From Desulfonatronospira sp. (GTDB lineage: Bacteria; Desulfobacterota; Desulfovibrionia; Desulfovibrionales; Desulfonatronovibrionaceae), in the NCBI GenBank assembly GCA_003551155.1, contig PUMA01000044.1, positions 1 to 45,936 of the forward strand: 45,936 nucleotides of DNA, written 5' to 3'. The translations under genes were made by a program, and so were the position numbers. Below, piece by piece: positions 37,561-45,936 of the stretch (its first letter is position 1; each line of letters opens with the position of its first letter). Under the pieces are notes generated by a model. The model worked only from the letters and a program-made list of their open reading frames with translations. It had not been told where the DNA came from and did no database searches.

Positions 37561-39798
37561 ATGAAACTTATGAAAATGCCGGTCGACCTTCCTGACCCGG
37601 TCCTAAGTCCCAATGCCGAAACAGTGCTCACCAGGAGATATCTGCGCAAAGATGAAGAAGGCAAACCCCTGGAGGACTACAAGGCCATGTTCTGGCGGGT
37701 TGCCGCCAGCGTAGCCGGTGAAGAAAAAAAGTACGAGAAATCCACATATAAACCTCAGGACCTGGGGCGCATTTTTTACCAGATGCTCGTGGAGCGCAAG
37801 TTCCTGCCCAACTCTCCCACGCTGATGAACGCCGGGACCAGTCTTGGACAGCTGGCCGCCTGTTTTGTTCTGCCTGTGGGCGACTCCATGGACGAAATAT
37901 TCGACAGCATCAAGCACGCTGCACTCATCCATAAATCCGGAGGAGGAACCGGATTTTCCTTTTCCAGGCTCAGGCCCAAGGACAGCCGCGTAGGTTCCAC
38001 AGGAGGCATTGCCTCAGGCCCTTTATCCTTTTTAAAGATCTTTAATACCGCCACTGAACAGGTCAAGCAGGGGGGCACCAGGCGCGGAGCCAATATGGGC
38101 ATCCTGAGAGTGGACCATCCGGATATCATTGAATTTATCCGGGCCAAGGAGCGCGATGGTGAGCTTAACAATTTCAACCTGTCCGTGGCTTTGACAGAGG
38201 ATTTTATGCAGGCTGTGGAGCTGGATGGGGAGTATTCTCTTGTAGCCCCCCATACAGGCGGGGAAAAAGGGCGGCTCAAGGCCAGGGATGTCTTTTCTCT
38301 CCTGGTGCACAAGGCCTGGGAATCCGGGGATCCAGGGATTATTTTTCTGGACCGGATCAACAAGGACAATCCCACTCCGCAGCTGGGCGAGATGGAGAGT
38401 ACCAACCCCTGCGGGGAACAGCCGCTTCTGCCCTATGAAGCCTGCAATCTGGGCTCCATCAACCTGGACAGGTTCTATTCCCCCGCATCCGGGGACAGAA
38501 TCCACTGGGATGATCTCAGGGAAACCGTGCACCTGAGCGTGCGCTTTCTGGACAATGTAATTGATCTGTCCAGGTACCCCCTGGACAGAATAACCGAGAT
38601 GGTTCACAAAACCAGAAAGATCGGCCTGGGGGTTATGGGCTTTGCTGATCTGCTGTTTCAGCTTGAAGTGGCTTATGACAGCCGTCAGGCACTGCAGGTC
38701 GCAGAAAAGGTCATGGAGTTCATCCAGAGGGAATCCAAGTCTGCATCCAGAACCCTGGCCCAGGAAAGAGGAGAGTTCCCCGCTTATGAGGGATCCGTAT
38801 ACGCCCGGCATAATCTCGGACCCTATCGCAATGCAACAACTACCACCATTGCCCCTACAGGCACCCTGTCCATAATAGCTGGATGCTCTTCCGGAATAGA
38901 GCCCATCTTTGCCTTGAGCTTTATCCGCCAGGTACTGGAAGGTGAGCGCCTGGTGGAGACCAATCCCCACCTTGAGGAGGCCCTGAAAAGATCCCGGAGT
39001 TACAGCCAAAAGCTCATGGAGGATATCGCCCTCAAGGGAAGCATTAAAAAAATGGATCACCTTGAAGAGCACTTGCGGGAAATTTTTGTCACTTCCATGG
39101 ACGTGTCCCCGGAATACCATCTGAAAATGCAGGCAACATTTCAGAAATACACGGATAATGCCGTGTCCAAGACGGTTAACCTGCCTCATGAAGCCACGCC
39201 CGAGGATGTATGGAAAATTTACTGGATGGCCTATGAAATGGGCTGCAAGGGTGTGACGGTTTACCGGGACGGCTGCAGGGCTGCTCAGGTCCTTTCCACG
39301 GGTGAGGGGGAGCAGGCCAGGCAGGAAAGAGATCCGGACAAGGCCAGCGTAAAGGAAAGACCTGAGGTGGTTTACGGTTTTACCCAGAAGGTCAGGACTG
39401 GCCTGGGAGAACTTTACCTCACAGTAAACGAGGTGGACGGCAAACCTTTTGAAGTCTTTGCCACCATCGGCCGTTCAGGGAGATCCATTACTGCCAAGGC
39501 CGAGGCGATCGGCCGTCTGGTCTCCCTGGCTCTGCGCTCTGGCATAGACGTCAGGGACGTGGTCAAGCAGCTCAAGGGGATCGGCGGAGAGCATCCTGTG
39601 TTTCAGAAAAAGGGGCTGCTCCTGTCCATACCCGATGCTGTGGGATGGGTACTGGAGAACAGGTATCTGCAGGGGCAGAAGCCGGATAATGTCTATACAG
39701 GACTGAACAAACCCTTTTGCCCGGAATGCAGAGCTGAGCTCATTTTTCAGGAGGGCTGCCTTGTCTGTCAGGCCTGCGGCTATACCAAGTGCGGGTGA
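37561..39798 (+). CDS. nrdJ: Adenosylcobalamin-dependent ribonucleoside-diphosphate reductase (class II)
   Basis: LPNSPTLMNAGTSLGQLAACFVLPVGDSM...GGGTGFSFSRLRP...NPCGEQPLLPYEACNLGSINL...APTGTLSIIAGCSSGIEP...C-terminal CPEC...CQACGYTKCG. Confidence 0.95.
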   Translation: MKLMKMPVDLPDPVLSPNAETVLTRRYLRKDEEGKPLEDYKAMFWRVAASVAGEEKKYEKSTYKPQDLGRIFYQMLVERKFLPNSPTLMNAGTSLGQLAACFVLPVGDSMDEIFDSIKHAALIHKSGGGTGFSFSRLRPKDSRVGSTGGIASGPLSFLKIFNTATEQVKQGGTRRGANMGILRVDHPDIIEFIRAKERDGELNNFNLSVALTEDFMQAVELDGEYSLVAPHTGGEKGRLKARDVFSLLVHKAWESGDPGIIFLDRINKDNPTPQLGEMESTNPCGEQPLLPYEACNLGSINLDRFYSPASGDRIHWDDLRETVHLSVRFLDNVIDLSRYPLDRITEMVHKTRKIGLGVMGFADLLFQLEVAYDSRQALQVAEKVMEFIQRESKSASRTLAQERGEFPAYEGSVYARHNLGPYRNATTTTIAPTGTLSIIAGCSSGIEPIFALSFIRQVLEGERLVETNPHLEEALKRSRSYSQKLMEDIALKGSIKKMDHLEEHLREIFVTSMDVSPEYHLKMQATFQKYTDNAVSKTVNLPHEATPEDVWKIYWMAYEMGCKGVTVYRDGCRAAQVLSTGEGEQARQERDPDKASVKERPEVVYGFTQKVRTGLGELYLTVNEVDGKPFEVFATIGRSGRSITAKAEAIGRLVSLALRSGIDVRDVVKQLKGIGGEHPVFQKKGLLLSIPDAVGWVLENRYLQGQKPDNVYTGLNKPFCPECRAELIFQEGCLVCQACGYTKCG

Positions 39799-39804
39799 TG
39801 GTTC

Positions 39805-40488
39805 ATGATTCAGGTCAAGCATCTTTCCCACTCCTTCGGCCGTTATTGGGCCCTGAAAAATATCAGCTTTTCCCTGGATAAAGGGGATTTTCTTTTTCTT
39901 ACAGGTCCTTCAGGTGCGGGCAAGACCACCCTCATGCGGGTTCTCCACGGCAGCCTGGCTGTACAGAGAGGCGTGGCCAGCATAGCCGGATTCGATCTCA
40001 AGAATTTGCCTGAAAAGCGTCTATACCTTTTAAGAAGAGAGGTGGCCATAGTTTTTCAGGATTTCAAGATATTGCCGGACCAGAGTGTATGGGACAACGT
40101 GGCTCTGCCTCTGCAGGTCCGGGGGATGGTTTCCTCACAGGTGCACAAGAGGGTCAGGGCTGTGCTCAGAAGCCTGCGTCTGGACAGCAAGTCCAGGTAT
40201 TTGTGCCGGGAGATCTCCGGAGGAGAGCAGCAGAGGGTGGCGGTGGCCCGGGCAGTGGTCATCAATCCCAAGGTTCTGCTTGCTGATGAGCCCACCGGCA
40301 ATCTGGACAGAAAGCTCTCCCTGCAGCTTATGGAAGTGTTCAGGCAATTTCACGTGCACGGAACCACAGTAGTTCTGGCTACTCATAATGAAGAACTGAT
40401 CAGGTCTTTGCCCGGGGCCAAGATCCTTTGCCTGAAGGACGGGTCAGCAGTGGAATGCAGCTGGGGCCCGGAGGGTGAGGGGGCATGA
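39805..40488 (+). CDS. ftsE: Cell division ATP-binding protein FtsE
   Basis: MIQVKHLSHSFGRYWALKNISFSLDKGDFLFLTGPSGAGKTTLMRVLHG...EISGGEQQRVAVARAVVINPKVLLADEPTGNLD. Confidence 0.94.
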   Translation: MIQVKHLSHSFGRYWALKNISFSLDKGDFLFLTGPSGAGKTTLMRVLHGSLAVQRGVASIAGFDLKNLPEKRLYLLRREVAIVFQDFKILPDQSVWDNVALPLQVRGMVSSQVHKRVRAVLRSLRLDSKSRYLCREISGGEQQRVAVARAVVINPKVLLADEPTGNLDRKLSLQLMEVFRQFHVHGTTVVLATHNEELIRSLPGAKILCLKDGSAVECSWGPEGEGA

Positions 40489-41363
40489 GGATACTAGCCA
40501 GGTTGTTGTATCTGGGGGTGATCAATCTGGGCCGGAACAGGTGGGCCCAGTTTTTCACCCTGAGCACGGTTGCCTTTACCGCATTCATGGCAGGTATTTT
40601 TCTGCTGCTTCTGTACAATGTCCAGCAGGCGGCCAGAAGTACCCAGGAGGATATCCAGTTTCAGGTCTACTGGGATCCTGCGTACCCCATGGAAGAAATC
40701 AGGGAGCAGTGGAAGGAGATCTCCTCCTGGGACATTGGCTCCATGGAAACATTCACTCCGGAGGAAGCCCTGGAAGATCTGGCCGGCTCCATTGCAGGGG
40801 ATCTTGACGCAGATTCCCTGGCCGGGGACAATCCCCTGCCGGCTACCGCGCTTATTGAATTTTCCCTGCAGGGACAGGATACCCAGGACCGGGCCCTGCT
40901 GATGAGGTCCAGGCTCATGGAGCTTCCAGGGGTGCAGAGGGTAAGCTATAATCCCTTGCAGGTGGATCTCGCCAGGACCTGGGTCAGGGTGAGTTCAGGG
41001 ATCTTCTGGCCTCTGATCGGTCTTATGCTGGTAATTACAGGCCTGGTGGTGGCCAATACCCTGAAGCTCAACCAGATGCAGCGCAGGGAGGAGGTGGAGA
41101 TCCTGGCCCTGGTTGGGGCCAGCAGCAGTTATATCCAGTTCCCTCTTCTGGTGAGCGGAGCCCTGCAGGGACTTGTGGGCGGAGTTTTGTCCCTTGGCCT
41201 GCTCAGGCTTTTGCATCTGGCTTTGGAAGATGTACTTTACTTTCCTCCCCTGTGGCTGAAAATAGAATTTCTGCCCCTGTCCTATATTCTGGCCATTCCG
41301 GGCGTTCTGACACTGGTGGGTCTTTTGAGCAGTTTCCTGGCGGTGAATAACCGTTTGCGGTGA
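40485..41363 (+). CDS. ftsX: Cell division protein FtsX
   Basis: Four-TM permease, overlaps ftsE by 4 nt; EDIQFQVYWDPAYPMEEI...LKLNQMQRREEVEILALVGASSSYIQFPLLVSGALQGLVGG. Confidence 0.92.
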   Translation: MRILARLLYLGVINLGRNRWAQFFTLSTVAFTAFMAGIFLLLLYNVQQAARSTQEDIQFQVYWDPAYPMEEIREQWKEISSWDIGSMETFTPEEALEDLAGSIAGDLDADSLAGDNPLPATALIEFSLQGQDTQDRALLMRSRLMELPGVQRVSYNPLQVDLARTWVRVSSGIFWPLIGLMLVITGLVVANTLKLNQMQRREEVEILALVGASSSYIQFPLLVSGALQGLVGGVLSLGLLRLLHLALEDVLYFPPLWLKIEFLPLSYILAIPGVLTLVGLLSSFLAVNNRLR

Positions 41364-41426
41364 GCAGGGCTTTGGAATAATGCTGATTTTGCAGCTGCCA
41401 GGGGCAGGGAAAACCGTCTCCAGCGG

Positions 41427-42134
41427 ATGGAGTCCCAGGAGATGGTTCAGCAAAAACACGGTTTGGAGCAAGCACGGGACATGGACAGCACTCATGAGAC
41501 CCTGGATCTGAAACTGGCGGGACACAGCCTGACCCTTAAAAGGGCAGGGGACCTGGAAAGCCTGTGGTCCCAAATGGACGATGAAAGCGGTGCTCCGGAC
41601 CAGGACCGCATTCCCTACTGGAGCGAAGTATGGCCTGCGAGCGTTCTCCTGGCTGAGCACCTTGCCGGGCATGGACATCTGCTTCGGGACAGGCTGTGCC
41701 TGGAAGCAGGCTGCGGGCTGGGTGCCACTTCCATGCTGGCAGCCAGGCTGGGTGCCAGGGTTGTAGCCCTGGATATTGAGTGGCTTGCTTTGTGTTTTGC
41801 CGGTCAAAGCGCTTCCCTGAACAGGGTCCGGGGGATACAGTGGGTGAACATGGACTGGAGATGCTCAGGACTGAAAAAGAACGTGTTCGATTTCATCTGG
41901 GCCGGGGATGTCCTGTACGAAACCGGGTTTGCAGACCCTTTTTCCGGGTTCTTGCGGGAATGTCTGTCTCCGCAGGGGAAAGTGTGGATCGCGGATCAGA
42001 CCAGAAATATCTCGGAACAAGCCTGGTCCGTGCTTCTGGGCCGGGGGTTTAAAGCCATGGAAATTACGGGCCGCACCGTACACTGGTCAGGTCAGAAGGC
42101 TGAGGTCAGGCTGATGGAGCTGACTCTTCCCTGA
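41427..42134 (+). CDS. Class I SAM-dependent methyltransferase (same broad family as 20476-21204)
   Basis: IPYWSEVWPASVLLAEHLAGH...LCLEAGCGLGATSMLAARLGARVVALDIE. Confidence 0.85.
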   Translation: MESQEMVQQKHGLEQARDMDSTHETLDLKLAGHSLTLKRAGDLESLWSQMDDESGAPDQDRIPYWSEVWPASVLLAEHLAGHGHLLRDRLCLEAGCGLGATSMLAARLGARVVALDIEWLALCFAGQSASLNRVRGIQWVNMDWRCSGLKKNVFDFIWAGDVLYETGFADPFSGFLRECLSPQGKVWIADQTRNISEQAWSVLLGRGFKAMEITGRTVHWSGQKAEVRLMELTLP

Positions 42135-42182
42135 TGCTCTTGAGCGCAGGGAGATTGCCGACAATGAGACTTGGAGGTATAA

Positions 42183-42602
42183 ATGGGCAAAACCATACGT
42201 TTCGGAGTATCCCTGGACCTGGACCTTTTGTCCAGATTTGACAGCCTTTGCTCCCAGAAAAGCTATCAGACAAGATCCGAAGCCATCCGCGATCTCATTC
42301 GCAACGCCCTGGTCCAGCAGCAATGGGAGGATGAGGAACTAGAAACGGTGGGAGTGCTTTCTCTGGTGTATGATCACCACCATAGCGATTTGTCCGGCAA
42401 GCTGACCCAGATCCAGCATGAGGCCCTGGATTTGATCATCACCTCCCTGCATGTGCACCTTGATCATCACAACTGCCTGGAAGTCCTGGTCCTGCGGGGA
42501 CCAGGGAAAGACATCCGGCATACGGCTCAGAAGCTGACATCCACCAGAGGTGTGAAGCACGGCAGCCTGAACCTGACCACTACCGGAGAGGAACTGGTCT
42601 GA
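42183..42602 (+). CDS. nikR: Nickel-responsive transcriptional regulator NikR
   Basis: [38 protein letters not shown] ribbon-helix-helix; [17 protein letters not shown]...[19 protein letters not shown] metal-site motifs. Confidence 0.95.
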   Translation: MGKTIRFGVSLDLDLLSRFDSLCSQKSYQTRSEAIRDLIRNALVQQQWEDEELETVGVLSLVYDHHHSDLSGKLTQIQHEALDLIITSLHVHLDHHNCLEVLVLRGPGKDIRHTAQKLTSTRGVKHGSLNLTTTGEELV

Positions 42603-43393
42603 TGCAGGATGTTCAGAACGGGAGTCCTGAATTTCCCCTGCCCATTGACCGGGTAGGAGTAAAAAACCTGAAAGTTCCGCTTCTGGTTCAGGACCGTATT
42701 CACGGCCGGCAGCATACTGTGGCTGATGTGAATTTGTGCGTGGACCTGCCTGGAAAGTTCAAGGGCACGCACATGAGCCGTTTCCTGGAGGCCCTGAGCT
42801 GCTGGTCCGAGGTCCTGACCTATGAAAGCTTCAGAGACCTTCTCTCCGATGTCAGTTCGCGGCTGGAAGCCCAGAAAGCTCACATGCGTTTCGATTTTCC
42901 CTATTTTTACGCCCTCAGGACACCGGTAAGCGGACACGAATTCCACATGGACTACAAGTCCTTTCTAGCCGGCGAATTTGCTCTGGGCCGGATAAAAATG
43001 ACCCTCGGGGTTGAGGTGCCGGTGATGACAGTTTGTCCCTGCTCCCTGGCCATCAGCAGGCATGGTGCCCACAGCCAGAGGGCCTACGTCAAGATCAGAT
43101 GCGGCTACAAAGGCCTGCTCTGGCTGGAGGAACTCATTGACATGGCCATGTTTTCCGGATCATCTCCGGTATATCCTCTGCTGAAAAGGGAGGATGAGAA
43201 GTACGTTACTGACCAGGCCTTTTCCAGACCCTCCTTTGTAGAGGATGTGGTCAGATACGCTGCTTTTCGTCTGAATCAGCATCCGCGCATCCTGTGGTAT
43301 GAAGTGGAAGTGGAGAGCTTTGAATCCATCCATAACCACAGCGCCTACGCCATGATTTCCGGTGGAGAAATGCCCCTGGACTCCCGGGTTTGA
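42602..43393 (+). CDS. folE2: GTP cyclohydrolase FolE2/MptA type
   Basis: [18 protein letters not shown]...[19 protein letters not shown]...[30 protein letters not shown]. Confidence 0.94.
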   Translation: MQDVQNGSPEFPLPIDRVGVKNLKVPLLVQDRIHGRQHTVADVNLCVDLPGKFKGTHMSRFLEALSCWSEVLTYESFRDLLSDVSSRLEAQKAHMRFDFPYFYALRTPVSGHEFHMDYKSFLAGEFALGRIKMTLGVEVPVMTVCPCSLAISRHGAHSQRAYVKIRCGYKGLLWLEELIDMAMFSGSSPVYPLLKREDEKYVTDQAFSRPSFVEDVVRYAAFRLNQHPRILWYEVEVESFESIHNHSAYAMISGGEMPLDSRV

Positions 43394-43497
43394 TTTTATC
43401 CCCTGATGCGTGTATTAAATAAGCAGTCTTATGGAAATAATAAGGTTCCTGGACCCGAAATGTGGATTTTACATACAGTCAAAATAAAGAGCTTTAT

Positions 43498-43565
43498 CCG
43501 GAATGCCGGAGCTGGAAAAACGTAATGCAGCGCCATAATAATTCCACAGCAAACGTCCAAGAGCC
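43498..43565 (-). repeat. Dispersed intergenic repeat, copy D, directly upstream of recA
   Basis: Reverse complement GGCTCTTGGACGTTTGCTGTGGAATTATTATGGCGCTGCATTACGTTTTTCCAGCTCCGGCATTCC matches copies A and C. Confidence 0.75.
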
Positions 43566-43585
43566 AAAAATAATCAGGAGTTGAT

Positions 43586-44650
43586 ATGGCCAGAAAGACA
43601 CAATCAGCCGAGGAACTGCGCAAAGAAGCGCTCCAGACAGCTATTACCACCATTGAGCGCAAATATGGACAGGGATCGGTCATGCGCCTTTCCGATGAGG
43701 CCCATCAGGCAATCCCCTCCATTCCCACCGGATCCATAGGTCTTGATCTGGCCCTGGGAATAGGGGGGATTCCCAGAGGAAGGGTTTCAGAAATCTTCGG
43801 CCCTGAATCTTCGGGCAAGACCACCCTGGCGCTGCATGTTATTGCCGAGGCCCAGAAAAGAGGCGGAGCAGCAGCTTTTATTGATGCCGAGCACGCCCTG
43901 GATGTCAATTACGCCAGGCGTCTGGGGGTCAAGACTGAAGAACTTCTGGTGTCCCAGCCCGACTACGGGGAGCAGGCCCTGGAAATCGCGGATCTGCTGG
44001 TCCGGTCCGGAGGCCTGGACGTGATCGTGATTGACTCGGTGGCTGCCCTGATACCCCAGGCTGAACTGGAAGGAAGCATGGGCGAAAGCCAGGTAGGAGG
44101 CCAGGCCAGGCTCATGTCTCACGCCATGCGCAAACTCACCGGGACCATTCACCGTTCCAAAACATCACTTATCTTTATCAATCAGATCCGGATGAAGATC
44201 GGGACCATGGGCTACGGCAATCCCGAGACCCCCAGCGGGGGCAACGCCCTTAAGTTTTACGCCTCTGTCCGCCTGGATATCCGCAAGATCCAGTCCCTTA
44301 AGGATAAAGATGAAATTGTGGGCAACCGGGTCAGGGTCAAGACAGTAAAAAACAAGGTGGCTCCTCCTTTCAGGGAGACCGTGTTTGATATCCTTTACGG
44401 CCAGGGCATCTCCAGAGTGGGAGAGCTTCTGGATATGGGCGTGGAGCACGGAGTTCTGGACAAGAGCGGAGCATGGTTCGCCTTTGGTTCGGAGCGCCTG
44501 GGCCAGGGCCGGGAAAATGTCAGGGCCTTTCTGCAGGAAAAGGATGAGCTGCGTCAGAATATCGAGAATCAGCTTCTGTCCCATCTGGGAGTTGTTCAGC
44601 CAAAGCAGGAAGAAGATGAGGGAGAGGACCGGATCCGGGACAGGAGTTAA
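43586..44650 (+). CDS. recA: Recombinase RecA
   Basis: [16 protein letters not shown]...[26 protein letters not shown]...[18 protein letters not shown] (read [12 protein letters not shown]); full length 354 aa. Confidence 0.98.
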   Translation: MARKTQSAEELRKEALQTAITTIERKYGQGSVMRLSDEAHQAIPSIPTGSIGLDLALGIGGIPRGRVSEIFGPESSGKTTLALHVIAEAQKRGGAAAFIDAEHALDVNYARRLGVKTEELLVSQPDYGEQALEIADLLVRSGGLDVIVIDSVAALIPQAELEGSMGESQVGGQARLMSHAMRKLTGTIHRSKTSLIFINQIRMKIGTMGYGNPETPSGGNALKFYASVRLDIRKIQSLKDKDEIVGNRVRVKTVKNKVAPPFRETVFDILYGQGISRVGELLDMGVEHGVLDKSGAWFAFGSERLGQGRENVRAFLQEKDELRQNIENQLLSHLGVVQPKQEEDEGEDRIRDRS

Positions 44651-44653
44651 ACG

Positions 44654-45936
44654 GTGCTAAGCGCAGCAGAAATTCGGGAAAGGTTTCTGGATTTTTTTCA
44701 GAAAAACGGACATACAGTGGTCCCCAGCTCCCCCCTTGTGCCCAGGGATGACCCCACTCTCTTGTTTACCAATGCGGGCATGGTCCAGTTCAAGAAGGTC
44801 TTTCTGGGTCAGGAAAAACTTGACTTTACCCGGGCAGTTACCGCCCAGAAGTGTCTGCGGGTGGGGGGCAAGCACAATGACCTGGAAAATGTGGGACGCA
44901 CCAGGAGACACCACACCTTTTTTGAAATGCTGGGTAATTTCTCCTTTGGTGATTATTTCAAGGACACGGCCATTGATCTGGCCTGGAGGTTTCTCACCCG
45001 TGAGCTTGCCCTGGACCGGTCAAAACTTTACATAACCATTTATGAGGAAGATGAGGAAGCCAGCAGGTTGTGGCAGAAAATCGCAGGTGTGCCTGCAAAG
45101 CGTATTTATCGTCTGGGAGAGAAGGATAATTTCTGGTCCATGGGCGATACCGGCCCCTGCGGACCATGTTCGGAAATACTCTATGACCAGGGACCGGACA
45201 TGGCCTGCGGACCTGACTGCGCCATCGGGGTCTGCGAATGCGACCGGTACATGGAGATCTGGAACCTGGTCTTCATGCAGTATGACCGGGACCAGGAGGG
45301 CAACCTCAACTCTCTGCCCCGGCCCAGCATCGATACGGGCATGGGCCTGGAAAGGATCAGCGCGGTATGTCAGGGGGTATTTTCCAACTATGACACCGAC
45401 CTTTTGAAACGGGTCATTAACGATACCGCCGGCAGGGCAGGGCTCGAATACGGCCGCAATGAGGAGAATGACGTGGCCCTCAGGGTCATTGCCGACCACG
45501 CACGGTCCATGGCCTTCATGATCGCCGATGGAATTCTGCCCTCCAACGAGGGCCGCGGCTATATCCTGCGCAGGCTCATCCGCCGGGCCTTTCGTTTCGG
45601 CAGGCACCTGGGTCTTCAAGAGCCTTTTCTGCATCAGACCGTGCAGGTGGTGGTCCGGGATATGGGTCAGCCCTATCCAGAGCTGGAAAAGAGCCGGGAA
45701 TTCATGTCCAGGGTGATCCTGCAGGAAGAAGAAAAATTTTCCGAGACCCTGGAAAAGGGCCTTGCCCTTTTGGAAGAGGAACTGGAAAAGCTTTCCTCCA
45801 TGCAGCTGGATACGGTTCCCGGGGAGACAGCCTTCAAGCTTTACGATACCTATGGATTCCCATTGGACATAGTCAACGACATCGCTGAAAAGCAGGGTTT
45901 CCTGGTGGATGAGCCGGGTTTTCAGGAATGCATGCA
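44654..45936 (+). CDS. alaS: Alanyl-tRNA synthetase, 3' end beyond window
   Basis: GTG start: [53 protein letters not shown]...[18 protein letters not shown]...; open at window edge, so absent from the ORF track. Confidence 0.95.
   Translation, partial: MLSAAEIRERFLDFFQKNGHTVVPSSPLVPRDDPTLLFTNAGMVQFKKVFLGQEKLDFTRAVTAQKCLRVGGKHNDLENVGRTRRHHTFFEMLGNFSFGDYFKDTAIDLAWRFLTRELALDRSKLYITIYEEDEEASRLWQKIAGVPAKRIYRLGEKDNFWSMGDTGPCGPCSEILYDQGPDMACGPDCAIGVCECDRYMEIWNLVFMQYDRDQEGNLNSLPRPSIDTGMGLERISAVCQGVFSNYDTDLLKRVINDTAGRAGLEYGRNEENDVALRVIADHARSMAFMIADGILPSNEGRGYILRRLIRRAFRFGRHLGLQEPFLHQTVQVVVRDMGQPYPELEKSREFMSRVILQEEEKFSETLEKGLALLEEELEKLSSMQLDTVPGETAFKLYDTYGFPLDIVNDIAEKQGFLVDEPGFQECM

Noticed and set aside
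38032-39189. 385 aa - strand ORF
   Set aside because: Antisense to nrdJ, which has full class II RNR motifs.
40995-41807. 270 aa - strand ORF
   Set aside because: Antisense across ftsX and the methyltransferase; Q/P-rich shadow translation.

Overview
This 45.9 kb window looks like ordinary chromosomal DNA from a sulfate-reducing or sulfur-disproportionating deltaproteobacterium, probably Desulfovibrionales. That placement is an inference from dsrC, the hemA/ccsA/Met8-like cluster and tig-clpP-clpX. I support about 34 protein-coding genes and three tRNAs: Cys(GCA), Gly(GCC) and Leu(UAG). I found no rRNA, CRISPR array, prophage or intact transposase. Most genes are housekeeping: glnA, hemA, moaA, alr, dnaA, dksA, clpX/clpP/tig, rnj, htpX, nrdJ, ftsEX, nikR, folE2, recA and alaS (partial). 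The observations most worth a second look are: (1) a methyltransferase-YcaO/TPR pair with overlapping stop/start codons directly upstream of dsrC, which may be an unrecognised modification system; (2) an overlapping gene pair encoding a ParB-like protein and a spore-photoproduct-lyase-like radical SAM protein; (3) a dispersed intergenic repeat with core TCGACGTTTGCTGTGG and GGCTCTT ends resembling ISL3-type termini, in at least five full or partial copies, one directly upstream of recA; (4) a KamA-family radical SAM gene upstream of glnA with changed substrate-pocket residues; (5) an atypical DnaA (HTH reads FNRKHTTV) away from dnaN/gyrB, and a DksA with three of the four zinc-finger cysteines. 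All calls come from reading the sequence and recalling families. No database search was run.
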